64,000 bases of DNA from JBFHIZ01 sp041596215 (GTDB lineage Bacteria > Bacillota > Clostridia > Lachnospirales > Lachnospiraceae), in contig JBFHIZ010000008.1 of assembly GCA_041596215.1 (NCBI GenBank), positions 9,065 to 73,064 of the forward strand, in the 5' to 3' direction. Each line of letters opens with the position of its first letter. Positions within the stretch are counted from its first letter, which is position 1. The position numbers and the translations under genes were made by a program. Positions 33,634-42,895 of the stretch are shown piece after piece. The notes beneath the pieces are model-generated. The model was given only the letters and a program-made list of their open reading frames with translations, did no database searches and was not told the origin of the DNA.

Positions 33634-34905
33634 ATGAACACAACCATTTTTCATATTGATGTAAATTCCGCTTTCCTAAGTTGGGAAGCCGCCTATCGAA
33701 TCCATATTTTAGGAGAATCCGTCGACTTAAGAAAGATTCCTTCCGTTGTTGGAGGGGATAAAGAAAAAAGACACGGCATTGTTTTGGCAAAATCCATACC
33801 TACAAAAAAATATAAGATTTCTACTGGGGAACCCATTGTTTCTGCCATAAAAAAATGTCCGAATCTTGTCGTTGTTCCTCCAAATTTTTCTTTATATTTA
33901 GCTGCCTCACGTGAATTTATAAACTATCTTAAAAAATATGCAGTCGAGATTTGGCAATACAGTATCGATGAAGCATTTTGTGATTTTTCCGGAACTGAAG
34001 GCATCTATGGGCAGCCTCTTACCTTTGCGCATCAATTACAGCAACAAATCTATGAAGATTTAGGTTTTACCGTAAATATAGGCGTCAGTTCCAATAAATT
34101 GCTAGCCAAAATGGCTTCTGAAATGAAAAAACCTAATCAAGTAATTTCTCTCTACCCAGAAGAAATTCCAAGTAAAATGTGGCCTCTTCCTGTTGCTGAA
34201 TTGTTTTATGTCGGAAAAAAAACGCAGGATACACTAAAAAAATTAGGAATTAAAACCATTGGAGAATTGGCCCATACCGATCTTTCCATTTTAAAAAGTC
34301 ATTTTAAAAGTCACGGAGAAACAATTTATAACTATGCAAATGGAAAAGATTTAGAATTTGATTTAAAACAAGAAGTTTCAAATAAAGGCTATGGTAATTC
34401 CACAACTTTGGCAAAAGATGTCACAACATGGGAAGAATCTAAATTAATTCTTCTCTCTCTTTGCGAAAGCGTATCTGCAAGAGTACGTGCTGATCAGGCT
34501 TTTATTCAAGTAATTTCCATATCCATTGTTTATTCTGATTTTACTCATCATAGAAAACAAATGACTCTAGCTTCTCCATTAAATACTACAATGGAAATTC
34601 ATAAACACGCCTGCCACTTATTTGATTTGCTTTGGAATCACTCTCCGATTCGGCAATTAGGTGTCGGTACTTCCCATGCAACCAAAACAAAAATTCACCA
34701 ATATAACTTCTTAGAAGGAAATCGTTTTGAACAATTAGAAAAAGCTGACGCCGCTATTGACAAAATCCGTAAAATTTACGGTAAAGATTCTGTCATGCGT
34801 GCCAGCTTTTTAAATCAATCAAAACAGCATATCATTGGTGGTTTTTCAACATTTGGAAGCAAAGAGAAGAAAAATCCTAATGAAGATACCCATTTAAACA
34901 AATAA
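33634..34905 (+). CDS. dinB: DNA polymerase IV (Y-family)
   Basis: 423 residues. An error-prone translesion polymerase. The palm begins HIDVNSAFLSWEA, where the first metal Asp is kept; the usual DMDAFF is replaced by DVNSAF, leaving Phe as probable steric gate. The second site YSIDEAFCDF keeps Asp-Glu. IGVSSNKLLAKMAS and the helix-hairpin-helix KKLGIKTIGELAHTDL follow, then the little-finger domain. No obvious C-terminal beta-clamp QL.LF motif is visible. The ATG follows a GGAGA site and the gene is downstream of the LexA box. Its last 12 bases overlap the convergent flavoprotein gene. Confidence 0.93.
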   Translation: MNTTIFHIDVNSAFLSWEAAYRIHILGESVDLRKIPSVVGGDKEKRHGIVLAKSIPTKKYKISTGEPIVSAIKKCPNLVVVPPNFSLYLAASREFINYLKKYAVEIWQYSIDEAFCDFSGTEGIYGQPLTFAHQLQQQIYEDLGFTVNIGVSSNKLLAKMASEMKKPNQVISLYPEEIPSKMWPLPVAELFYVGKKTQDTLKKLGIKTIGELAHTDLSILKSHFKSHGETIYNYANGKDLEFDLKQEVSNKGYGNSTTLAKDVTTWEESKLILLSLCESVSARVRADQAFIQVISISIVYSDFTHHRKQMTLASPLNTTMEIHKHACHLFDLLWNHSPIRQLGVGTSHATKTKIHQYNFLEGNRFEQLEKADAAIDKIRKIYGKDSVMRASFLNQSKQHIIGGFSTFGSKEKKNPNEDTHLNK

Positions 34906-37386
34906 ATTTACATTTCCTTCTTCTGCATCTCCTAAATAAGAAGCTACTCCTGCGTATTCAATTCCATCCATTAATTCTTCTTTTGTAATACCCATAATAT
35001 CCATGGACATTGTACATGCAACTAATCGTACCCCGTTATCCAATGCTTTTTGCATTAATTCTTCTAACGAATCTACATTTTTTGCTTTCATAACTTTTTT
35101 CATCATTGCAGTTCCCATTCCACCCATATTCATATTGGAAAGTTTTAATTTTTTACTTCCTTTTGGCATCATCAAACCAAACATTTTTTCAATAAATGGT
35201 TTTTTCACTTTTGGTGCATTTGATTTTCTAAGTACATTCAATCCCCAGAAAGTAAAGAACATGGTAACTGGTCTACCCATTGATAATGCACCATTTGCAA
35301 TAATAAAAGATGCTAATACTTTATCTAAATCTCCACTAAAGACAACTAATGTTTTCCCTTGTGGTAACTCCGTATTTTGAAGTTTTACTTCCGACTTATT
35401 TTTAGTACCTTTTTTAATATAAACATAATTTACACGATCTTTTCGCTCTGCTTTTATAAAAGTATTTCCCGTACGTCGACACCATGCTTGTACATCACTT
35501 GGAAAACCCATATCTGTTGCGGAAACTTCCAACACCTGAGATTCTTGCATTTCTGCAACGGCTTCATATACTTTCATAATTGGTCCTGGACATTGTAATC
35601 CTTGACAATTCAATATTTCCATTTCTACATCTGCTACAACATCATTCATATTTTCTCCTATATTCTCCTGAGAATCTTTTGCATTTTCATCTATACTTTT
35701 ATTTTTATCTGCATAATGCATGGACTTATAAAAAACTGTTCCAGCACTTAAAACTTTCACATGATTGAACCCATTTCCCACTAAAGTTCTTGCTGCATTA
35801 TAAGAACGAATCCCAACAGCACAATAAACAATAATCTCTTTTTCTCTATCCAATTCATGCATCCGTTCTCTTAACTGACCCACTGGAATTTGATAGGAGG
35901 TTGGAATTGCGAATATTTCGCGTTCAACATCTTCTGTTACATCTAATATAATGGTTTGCTTACTTCTTTCCTCATCCGCTATAATCGCATCCACTTCATG
36001 CCATTCTGAAAATTCAACCATACCACGAAGTATATTTTCTGCAACAAATCCCAACATATTGGTTGGCGTTTTTGCCGAAGAAAAAGGTGGTGCATAAGCT
36101 AATTCCAATTCTTCTAAATCATAAACCGTTCCCTCTAAGCGAATTAATGTAGCCAAAATATCCGTATGTTTATCCACACCTTCTTGTCCCACTACTTGTG
36201 CTCCAAAAATTTTACCGTCTTTGTCAAATAACATTTTCAGTGTGATTGGCGTCGCTCCCGGATAATATCCCGCATGAGATTTCTGATTAATTAAAGCCAC
36301 ATAATAATCTTTATTTTTTACTTTTCCCATTGCTTTTAATTGCTTTTCATTTAGTCCAGTGGAACCAATATCATAATCAAAGACTTTTGCTATCGCAGTT
36401 CCCATTGACCCATTATAGGTTTTTGCATCCCCTGCTAAATTATCTGCTAATAGACGGGCTTGCTTATTTGCTGGTCCTGCAAGAGGAATCATCCCCTTTT
36501 GTTTTGAAATATAATTTTCAATTTCTATTACATCGCCTAACGCATAAACTGAATCTACTGAAGTTTTAAGTGATGCATCTACTTTAATTCCGCCACGTTC
36601 GTTTAATTCGATTCCAGCCGCTTTTGCTAATTCGCTATTTGGCCTAATTCCAATGGATAAAATAACAACATCAACAAAGACTTCTTTTCCACTTGTAAGT
36701 TCAATTTTCGTCTGTCCATTTTCTTCTTGAAAAGATTTTACGCCATCACCCAAAATCAAAGAAACACCATTCATTACCATATTTTCATGTACTAAATTTG
36801 CCATTTCAAAATCTAATGGTGCTAATACTTGCTCTTGCATTTCAATCACAGAAACTTCAATCCCTGCTCCATGTAAATTTTCTGCCATTTCAAGTCCTAT
36901 AAATCCACCGCCAATTACAGCCGCAGTCTTTGGATTTTTTTCTAACATATGCTTTTTTATTCGATCTGTATCTGGAACACTCCATAATGTATAGATATTA
37001 TCCTGATCAATTCCTGGAATTCTTGGTCTAAGTGGTGTTGATCCTGTGGAAATTACTAAATCATCATATGTTTCTTCATAAATTTCCCCAGTTTTTACTT
37101 TTTTTATTTCAATTTTTTTCTCTTCTGGTTTTATTTTAATTACTTCATTAGAAATTCGAACATCAATATTAAAATTTTTCTTCATTGCCTCTGGTGTTTG
37201 CAATAAAAGGGCTTCTCTACTTTGAATTACATTTCCAATATAGTAAGGTAATCCACAATTTGCATAAGAAATATATTCCCCTCTTTCAAGGATGATAATT
37301 TGTCTATCCTCATCTCTCCTACGAAGTCTTGTTGCTGTTGTAGCACCTCCTGCCACTCCACCAATAATTACTGTTTTTCTTCCCAT
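34894..37386 (-). CDS. CoA-disulfide-reductase-like flavoprotein fused to rhodanese, TusA and DsrE-like modules
   Basis: About 830 residues. Order: FAD/NAD(P) oxidoreductase (TVIIGGVAGGATTATRLRRR at the start, redox Cys in SYANCGLPYYIG, NAD site VIGGGFIGLEMAENL, FAD tail YALGDVIEI); dimerisation domain to about residue 440; rhodanese with EIIVYCAVGIRSYNAA (catalytic Cys); an acidic linker; TusA with CQGLQCPGPIMKVYEA; and a DsrE/peroxiredoxin-family C-terminus of about 160 residues. These modules handle persulfide and coenzyme A disulfide reduction. An ATG at 37413 exists, but AAGGAGCGTAC lies just before the ATG at 37386. Cytosolic. It overlaps dinB by 12 bases at the 3' end. Cell role (sulfane sulfur or peroxide defence) inferred. 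Confidence 0.93.
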   Translation of the reverse strand: MGRKTVIIGGVAGGATTATRLRRRDEDRQIIILERGEYISYANCGLPYYIGNVIQSREALLLQTPEAMKKNFNIDVRISNEVIKIKPEEKKIEIKKVKTGEIYEETYDDLVISTGSTPLRPRIPGIDQDNIYTLWSVPDTDRIKKHMLEKNPKTAAVIGGGFIGLEMAENLHGAGIEVSVIEMQEQVLAPLDFEMANLVHENMVMNGVSLILGDGVKSFQEENGQTKIELTSGKEVFVDVVILSIGIRPNSELAKAAGIELNERGGIKVDASLKTSVDSVYALGDVIEIENYISKQKGMIPLAGPANKQARLLADNLAGDAKTYNGSMGTAIAKVFDYDIGSTGLNEKQLKAMGKVKNKDYYVALINQKSHAGYYPGATPITLKMLFDKDGKIFGAQVVGQEGVDKHTDILATLIRLEGTVYDLEELELAYAPPFSSAKTPTNMLGFVAENILRGMVEFSEWHEVDAIIADEERSKQTIILDVTEDVEREIFAIPTSYQIPVGQLRERMHELDREKEIIVYCAVGIRSYNAARTLVGNGFNHVKVLSAGTVFYKSMHYADKNKSIDENAKDSQENIGENMNDVVADVEMEILNCQGLQCPGPIMKVYEAVAEMQESQVLEVSATDMGFPSDVQAWCRRTGNTFIKAERKDRVNYVYIKKGTKNKSEVKLQNTELPQGKTLVVFSGDLDKVLASFIIANGALSMGRPVTMFFTFWGLNVLRKSNAPKVKKPFIEKMFGLMMPKGSKKLKLSNMNMGGMGTAMMKKVMKAKNVDSLEELMQKALDNGVRLVACTMSMDIMGITKEELMDGIEYAGVASYLGDAEEGNVNLFV

Positions 37387-37555
37387 ATGTACGCTCCTTA
37401 TCCATTGATACAAACCAAATATATTGGTTATTTTCCGGTTTCTTTTTTTACTTTATTAACTGTATACATGTCTCGTTATTTTTTTAACACTTGCTTGTAT
37501 TTAAATTATATGATTTAAAGCATATTTTTTCTGTGACCATGTCACATTTCAAAAA

Positions 37556-37585
37556 AATCCCATTTCAACTTTTTGAAATGGGATT
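37556..37585 (-). terminator. Terminator after yqeY
   Basis: AATCCCATTTCAA and TTGAAATGGGATT form a 13-pair stem with a tiny loop, followed by T-runs on the minus strand. It lies 35 bases after the stop of the yqeY-type gene at 37620, the end of a long minus-strand run. Confidence 0.85.
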
Positions 37586-37619
37586 CTAATCCTTTTTTGT
37601 ATTTTATTATCTAGTCTGC

Positions 37620-38063
37620 TTAAAAAAGTTCTCCCACCAATTGGTTTACGAGTCCACCATCTGCTTTGCCTTTTACTCGAGGCATTAAACTTTTCATAAT
37701 TCTTCCTTTATCCTTAACGGTTGGATTTTCTATATTCTCATCCTTTAAAACTTCATAAATAACTTTTTTTATTTCTTCTGCACTCATTTCTTCTGGTGCA
37801 AATTCTTGATAAACCAAAAGTTTCTTTTTACATTCCTCAATGATATCCATTCGATCTTGTGGTGCACTTCCTAACGTTTCTTTTGTTTGCTTTATTTCTT
37901 TTTTTACAACCGCAAACTCTTCCTCTTCCGTAAGTTCTTCTCTTTTATCGATCGTTTGTTTTTTTAATGCAGAAAGCAACATGGATAAGGTTTCTTTTCT
38001 TTCTTTATCATGCTGTTTCATCGCTTCCATCATTTTTTTTCTTACCATCTCGGTCATATTCAT
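37620..38063 (-). CDS. GatB/YqeY domain protein
   Basis: 147 residues, a full YqeY protein: MTEMVRKKMMEAMKQHDKERKETLSMLLSALKKQ at the start (in part), then LTEEEEFAVVKKEIKQTKETL and a C-terminal GKIMKSLMPRVKGKADG-like stretch (seen as GRIMKSLMPRVKGKADG). Related to the tRNA-binding tail of GatB, but its role when free is unknown. The frame is open to 38078, but GGAGG lies inside that stretch, 7 bases before the ATG at 38063, so I use the latter. Last gene of the comEA-to-yqeY run, closed by a terminator. Confidence 0.93.
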   Translation of the reverse strand: MNMTEMVRKKMMEAMKQHDKERKETLSMLLSALKKQTIDKREELTEEEEFAVVKKEIKQTKETLGSAPQDRMDIIEECKKKLLVYQEFAPEEMSAEEIKKVIYEVLKDENIENPTVKDKGRIMKSLMPRVKGKADGGLVNQLVGELF

Positions 38064-38081
38064 TTTAAAATCCTCCATTTA

Positions 38082-38624
38082 TTAATTTCTTGCTAAATTT
38101 GTTCTGCAAAAATAACAATAATGTTTTTCTGTGCTAACTTTCGGAACCATATTTTCTGCTCCACAATATGAACAAATTACAATTTTATTCCCAGGAGGTA
38201 TTGCTTCTCCTTCTGTTAATCGCTTTGCCATTCGTAAATTCCCCGAATTTCTTTGCTCTTCTCGTCGTACTTCCCATTCATCTTTTTTTCGTACAACATC
38301 TGCTTCATGCAACTTTCGTGCCACATAATCTGTTGTTGACTCTCCATTTCTTGACTCTTTTTTTGTATTTGCTTGTGCTAAAGATTGAAATGTTGGTGTC
38401 TTTTTTATGGTTTTCTTTTCTTCATTTATACGAATAGTACTTGTTGTTCTATTGGAAACATCTGTATTCGATTTTGGTTGCAAAAATCCCTTAAAATCAA
38501 ATGCCTTTGTTTCCTTTGCTTGTTCCGAATTTTCTCCCCTTGCTTCCGTTTCTTTCTTTGATTTTACAATACGCAAAATAAATGCTACGGCTACCGCAAT
38601 CATAATAATATCAAAATTATTCAT
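38082..38624 (-). CDS. Zinc-ribbon protein with N-terminal membrane segment, unknown
   Basis: 180 residues. A short hydrophobic start (FDIIMIAVAVAFILRIV, about residues 4-20) is followed by a polar, disordered middle rich in Lys, Glu, Ser and Thr (about 25-140). A C-terminal zinc ribbon has two Cys pairs (CSYCGAEN and CYFC). Related short proteins with the same ends occur in clostridia but I cannot name them. The gap to tdk is 13 bases. With the membrane segment first and the ribbon at the end, the ribbon most likely stays in the cytosol. Function unknown. Confidence 0.8.
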   Translation of the reverse strand: MNNFDIIMIAVAVAFILRIVKSKKETEARGENSEQAKETKAFDFKGFLQPKSNTDVSNRTTSTIRINEEKKTIKKTPTFQSLAQANTKKESRNGESTTDYVARKLHEADVVRKKDEWEVRREEQRNSGNLRMAKRLTEGEAIPPGNKIVICSYCGAENMVPKVSTEKHYCYFCRTNLARN

Positions 38625-38637
38625 TTTCTTCCTCCAC

Positions 38638-39213
38638 TTATACCGGTCTAGGCCCTAAATTTCCTTCTTTGTAATGCTTTCTACACAAAGCAATATACTT
38701 ATCGTTTCCGCCTAAACACACTTGGTCTCCATGTCTAATAACTGTTCCATCTTCTGTAAATCTTGTATTACAATTTGCTCCATCGCCACACCAACAGACT
38801 GTTTTTATTTCTTCTATCACATCTGCCCATGCAAGAAGCCACATAGATCCCGGAAATAATTCTCTTCGAAAATCTGTACGAAGTCCATAACAAATAACAG
38901 GTATCTTTAAATCATCTACAATGTGAATAAAAAACTCGACTTGCTCCTTTGTACAAAATTGCGCTTCATCTACAATAATGCAATCAAACTTTTCAATTTC
39001 TTCATCTTTCATTTCGACAAGTGTTTCTACAAAAGAACCTTCTTTTTTCAAACCCATTCTACTTTTAATGATTCCTATCTCATCTCTTGTATCAAGTTTT
39101 GGTTTTACGACTAGCGCTTCTTTTCCTCGTTCAAAGTAATTATATGCCACCATTAACGCATTTGCTGTTTTTGAGCTTCCCATTGCCCCATGTCTAAAAT
39201 ACAGTTTTGCCAT
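38638..39213 (-). CDS. tdk: Thymidine kinase, type II
   Basis: 191 residues. It phosphorylates thymidine for salvage. The P-loop is GAMGSSKTANALMVAYNY, followed by CIIVDEAQFCTKEQVEFF (Walker B and lid region) and the tetracysteine zinc site (VCWCGDGANCNTR and LCRKHY). Length is normal. No feature distinguishes it from the standard type II enzyme. The ATG at 39213 follows GGAGG. It stands between a small helical gene and the zinc-ribbon gene. Confidence 0.96.
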   Translation of the reverse strand: MAKLYFRHGAMGSSKTANALMVAYNYFERGKEALVVKPKLDTRDEIGIIKSRMGLKKEGSFVETLVEMKDEEIEKFDCIIVDEAQFCTKEQVEFFIHIVDDLKIPVICYGLRTDFRRELFPGSMWLLAWADVIEEIKTVCWCGDGANCNTRFTEDGTVIRHGDQVCLGGNDKYIALCRKHYKEGNLGPRPV

Positions 39214-39227
39214 AATTCCTCCAAAAA

Positions 39228-39524
39228 TTATATCGTATCATTCTTTATTTTTTCTTTTTCTTCTTCCACCTTTTTACGATTTTCTGCAATCTTTTTATTG
39301 CATTCATTTAATTCTTCAATCGTATCTTGTACTGTAGGATCCGAAACATCTTTACAATTTGTATAATATTCTTTCCCTAATTTATAATACAGCTGCTTGA
39401 TTTTTATTTCTTCTGATTTAATATTTCCCTGATACTTTGCAGTAGAACCGAATTCCTTTGCTTTCTTTCCAATTTTTTCACTTGAAACAGAAATAAACTC
39501 TCCCATATCTTCAAAAAATCCCAT
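39228..39524 (-). CDS. Small Lys/Glu-rich coiled-coil protein, unknown
   Basis: 98 residues. Begins MGFFEDMGEFISVSSEKIGKKAKEF and is almost entirely helical, with IEELNECNKKIAENRKKVEEEKEKIK at the C-terminus (in part) predicted as a coiled coil. The frame is open to a GTG at 39530, but AAGGTG lies about 5 bases before the ATG at 39524. Similar proteins, sometimes with a C-terminal zinc ribbon, occur in Firmicutes; this one ends before any ribbon. No function known. The gap to tdk is 14 bases. Confidence 0.75.
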   Translation of the reverse strand: MGFFEDMGEFISVSSEKIGKKAKEFGSTAKYQGNIKSEEIKIKQLYYKLGKEYYTNCKDVSDPTVQDTIEELNECNKKIAENRKKVEEEKEKIKNDTI

Positions 39525-39573
39525 TTGCACACCTTCACTTTCCCTATTCTCTTTCTATAGTTAATTTATTTTA

Positions 39574-40554
39574 TCACTTTGTCGAATATCTTACAATGAT
39601 TAACTCGATTGCTATACGCTCTGACATATTTCCAGATTTAATATCTTCATTTGCTTGTACACAATCTTCCACTGCTCGTTTTAATTGCTCTCCCGAAAAT
39701 CCTCTAACCTGTGTGGCACATCTTTTTGCAACAAAATCCCGAATTCCTAATTTTTTCGAAATAAGCATTGGCGAATATCCTTTGAGCGTAAGTTCATGCA
39801 CTTGTAATAAGATATTAAATTGCCTAGTAAGCATAAACAAAATACGCATAGCTGGTTCCTTAAGTTCCATCATTTGTTGATAATATGACATGGCTTTCTT
39901 TTGCTCTTTTTCTGCAATCGCATCCATCATATTAAAAATGCGATTTTCTGGACTAGTAATACAAATTGCATCCACATCTTTTTTTGTAACTTCATTCTTC
40001 CCCAAACAAAAACTACTTAACTTTTGTATTTCCGAAGTTATATTTTCCATATTCACTCCAACTTTTTGAACTAAATAAGAGGCGGTAACTCCAGTTATTT
40101 TCAAATTTTCCTTCCCCAGCTCTTTGGAAATCCAAGGAACTAACGTTTGTTCTGTTTGCTCTGAAAAAAAAACAGCTCTACCCTTTTTGGTAATCATTTT
40201 ATATAGTTTACTTCTCTTATCTATTTTTTCCTGCACAATCACAAAATAGGTGGTTGGCGATGGATTCTTCATATATTCTATAAACTGTTCTGCATCTGAC
40301 GAATCCGTCTTGCCTTCTTCCATTAATATAACACGTCGCTCTGCAAAAAAAGGCATGGTTTCTGCTTGCCCAATCACATCCGAAAAAGAAAAATCACCGC
40401 CCATATAAACATGAAAATTCATACGATCGCCTTCTCCTAAAAGAGCATCACAAAGCTTTTTTTTAAATTGATTTATTAAATATTTTTCCTCTCCATATAA
40501 CAAATAAATTTGCGAAAAATTACCAGAAGAAATATCTGCATTAATACTTTTCAT
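39574..40554 (-). CDS. holA: DNA polymerase III delta subunit
   Basis: 326 residues. Part of the clamp loader that opens the sliding clamp. Features are the N-terminal IYLLYGEEKYLINQFKKKL, TYFVIVQEKIDKRSKLYKMI, and the central three-helix lid region ENITSEIQKLSSFCLGKNE; a C-terminal helical collar domain follows (LLFMLTRQFNILLQVHEL-like, seen as ILFMLTRQFNILLQVHEL). It lacks a strict P-loop, as holA proteins do. The ATG at 40554 has GAAGGTG about 8 bases upstream. It comes directly after comEC, the common Firmicute gene order. Confidence 0.93.
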   Translation of the reverse strand: MKSINADISSGNFSQIYLLYGEEKYLINQFKKKLCDALLGEGDRMNFHVYMGGDFSFSDVIGQAETMPFFAERRVILMEEGKTDSSDAEQFIEYMKNPSPTTYFVIVQEKIDKRSKLYKMITKKGRAVFFSEQTEQTLVPWISKELGKENLKITGVTASYLVQKVGVNMENITSEIQKLSSFCLGKNEVTKKDVDAICITSPENRIFNMMDAIAEKEQKKAMSYYQQMMELKEPAMRILFMLTRQFNILLQVHELTLKGYSPMLISKKLGIRDFVAKRCATQVRGFSGEQLKRAVEDCVQANEDIKSGNMSERIAIELIIVRYSTK

Positions 40555-40599
40555 ATTTTAAAATCACCTTCTTTTTTTACAATGTTTCCTTTTCTTATC

Positions 40600-42894
40600 C
40601 TACCATAAATCGGATACATGTAAAAGATGCAAACTGTTTTCCTTTTTATTTAAATAGCTTTTTATCCAATACCTTTCTCCATCACTTTCAATTAATATAG
40701 CCCCTTCTTCACCCGTGCCAAAATATAGCATATCTTCTTCTTGCAATCGCTCTAAAGTTTCTTCATCCGGATGTCCATACGTATTATCTCTCCCATACGA
40801 AATCACCCCTACATCAGCATCCACAGTTTCTAAAAATGCAAGTGACGATGCATTCTTGGATCCATGATGTCCTATTTTTAAAATTTCAATAGACTCTCTT
40901 AATTGATTTTCCCTTAACTGCTTTAATATTTCTGTTACCCTTATTTCTCCTTCTCCTTCTAAATCTCCTGTAAATAACATGGAAAATTTTTCTTTTCTCA
41001 ATAAAAGAACCAGTGAATTTTCATTGGCTGATTCAGTCAATTTTTCATCGGGATAAATACATTGTATACTCACCCCACGAAAGTCCATAATATCCCCCTT
41101 TTCTATATGATAAATTGCAATATCTAATTCGCGCGCCAAAGAAAGAAAATATTCTCCTCCCTCCCAATCCTTCGTCTCTTTTGAAATGACTATGTTAGTC
41201 ACTTTCAAAATATTTTTTATTTGTGTCGATTGCAACATCTCTTCAAACAATTCTACCCATCCCGAAATATGGTCTTGGTCATAATGCGTAAGAAAAAGAT
41301 AATCAATTTTCGTTACCCCCTTTGCTTTTAAATATGGTGCAATCCGATATTTTCCGACATCTTCAACCGTAGTGCTTCCGCCATCTATAAATAAAGAAAA
41401 TCCCGTACCAGTTTCAATATAAATACCGTCTCCTTGCCCCACATCTAACACTTGAATTTGCAAATTCGATTGCATGCGAACTATTAAAATTGCAAACATA
41501 ACGCAAAGAATTAAAATCTTTCTTCTTCTTTTTATTTTCTTTTCAAATACAAGTATTATTAATAACAAAAGATAATAACAAAGCATACGCTGCCACTCTA
41601 TTTTCCCCGTAACAAGAAAATACCCAGGTATTTTTTCTGACACCCAAATGATTTTTTCATATATCCAAAGAATACACTCGCATGAAATGCGAAAAAAGAA
41701 AGCTAAAAATGGAATTGACACCGATGTCACTATTAATAAAATACTTGATGGAATCAAAATTGACATCAAAGGAATTACAAGTAGATTTACAAGAATAGAA
41801 AGTGGCGCCACCCCATAATAATATACTTCCAAAACAGGAATGGTCATGATTAAAATAGATACCCCACTTAAGATACCTTTTTTTATTTTTTTTCTTTTCC
41901 TCGTTCGCCATGATGGGAACATCTCATTTAACACAGGATTAACGAATACGAGCCCCATAATAGCCCCAAAGGAAAGGAAAAAACCTACTCCTGCATTTCG
42001 TGTATTCATTCCTATAATTACGCATCCAGCGACCGAAATCGAAGTGGCAATATCATATGGGTGTTTTGTTATTTTTGCCACAACGAAAAGAGTAAACATA
42101 ATAATCGCACGTATGGTAGCCACACTTCCACCAACCATTATTCCATACATTAGCAGCAAAAAGAAACATACAAACACAACAACAGGCATCGGAATATGGC
42201 ACCGTCTTAAGACTTTAAATAGGCCAAATCCCAAAATCGAAATATGCAAACCAGATATTGCAAGTATATGTGAAATTCCACTATACTGATACCCCTCTTT
42301 TATCTCTGATTGCAGTTTCCCTTTTTCTCCTAATAGCATGGCACAAAGAATTCCACCATTTTTTTCTCCCAGTTCCTCCATTAGGACACCTGCTATTTTT
42401 TGACGTAACTGAAATAAGCCTTCTAACACTTGATTATATGCCTCTGATTCTGCTACAATCTTTGCCTGATATATACCAAAATGTACCCCTTGTTTTACAT
42501 AATATTCCTTTTGATCAAACATCCCTAGATTCGTTGCTGGCAAAAAGTCCATAGGCATTCCTTCCACTAAAACGAAAGCGCCAATTTTGGGATATACCTC
42601 TTCCTCTAAATTTTTAATTGTTTGTACATAACAGATACAACCAATTTGACTCTTATTATCTTGATATGTTTTTAATTGCTTGGATAAATCCGATGTTGGA
42701 TAAAGAAAGGATACCTTAGATAGATATACATAGATTTGCTCATTTTTATATTCTTTTTTCTCGATTTTTCCAATAACATAATTGGAATTTTTTTGTTCCT
42801 GATTCAAATAAAAAGGCGGTGCTTTTTCTTGTTGTCCCCACCACAGCATCAACGCCATAAACAAAAGGCAAAGCATACATAAGGGTCTTTTCAT
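40600..42894 (-). CDS. comEC: ComEC/Rec2 family DNA-uptake channel protein
   Basis: 764 residues, full length. Order: short N-terminal membrane segment; extracytoplasmic DUF4131-type OB-like domain; competence domain with many membrane segments including GISHILAISGLHISILGFG; and a C-terminal metallo-beta-lactamase-like domain. That last domain carries VLDVGQGDGIYIETGTG, LTHYDQDHISGW (His/Asp metal ligands) and KIGHHGSKNASS. The metal ligands look intact, so the putative nuclease part may be active. It should transport single-stranded DNA in. One base separates it from the GerMN gene. The comEA gene lies four genes upstream. Confidence 0.95.
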   Translation of the reverse strand: MKRPLCMLCLLFMALMLWWGQQEKAPPFYLNQEQKNSNYVIGKIEKKEYKNEQIYVYLSKVSFLYPTSDLSKQLKTYQDNKSQIGCICYVQTIKNLEEEVYPKIGAFVLVEGMPMDFLPATNLGMFDQKEYYVKQGVHFGIYQAKIVAESEAYNQVLEGLFQLRQKIAGVLMEELGEKNGGILCAMLLGEKGKLQSEIKEGYQYSGISHILAISGLHISILGFGLFKVLRRCHIPMPVVVFVCFFLLLMYGIMVGGSVATIRAIIMFTLFVVAKITKHPYDIATSISVAGCVIIGMNTRNAGVGFFLSFGAIMGLVFVNPVLNEMFPSWRTRKRKKIKKGILSGVSILIMTIPVLEVYYYGVAPLSILVNLLVIPLMSILIPSSILLIVTSVSIPFLAFFFRISCECILWIYEKIIWVSEKIPGYFLVTGKIEWQRMLCYYLLLLIILVFEKKIKRRRKILILCVMFAILIVRMQSNLQIQVLDVGQGDGIYIETGTGFSLFIDGGSTTVEDVGKYRIAPYLKAKGVTKIDYLFLTHYDQDHISGWVELFEEMLQSTQIKNILKVTNIVISKETKDWEGGEYFLSLARELDIAIYHIEKGDIMDFRGVSIQCIYPDEKLTESANENSLVLLLRKEKFSMLFTGDLEGEGEIRVTEILKQLRENQLRESIEILKIGHHGSKNASSLAFLETVDADVGVISYGRDNTYGHPDEETLERLQEEDMLYFGTGEEGAILIESDGERYWIKSYLNKKENSLHLLHVSDLW

Positions 42895-42895
42895 A

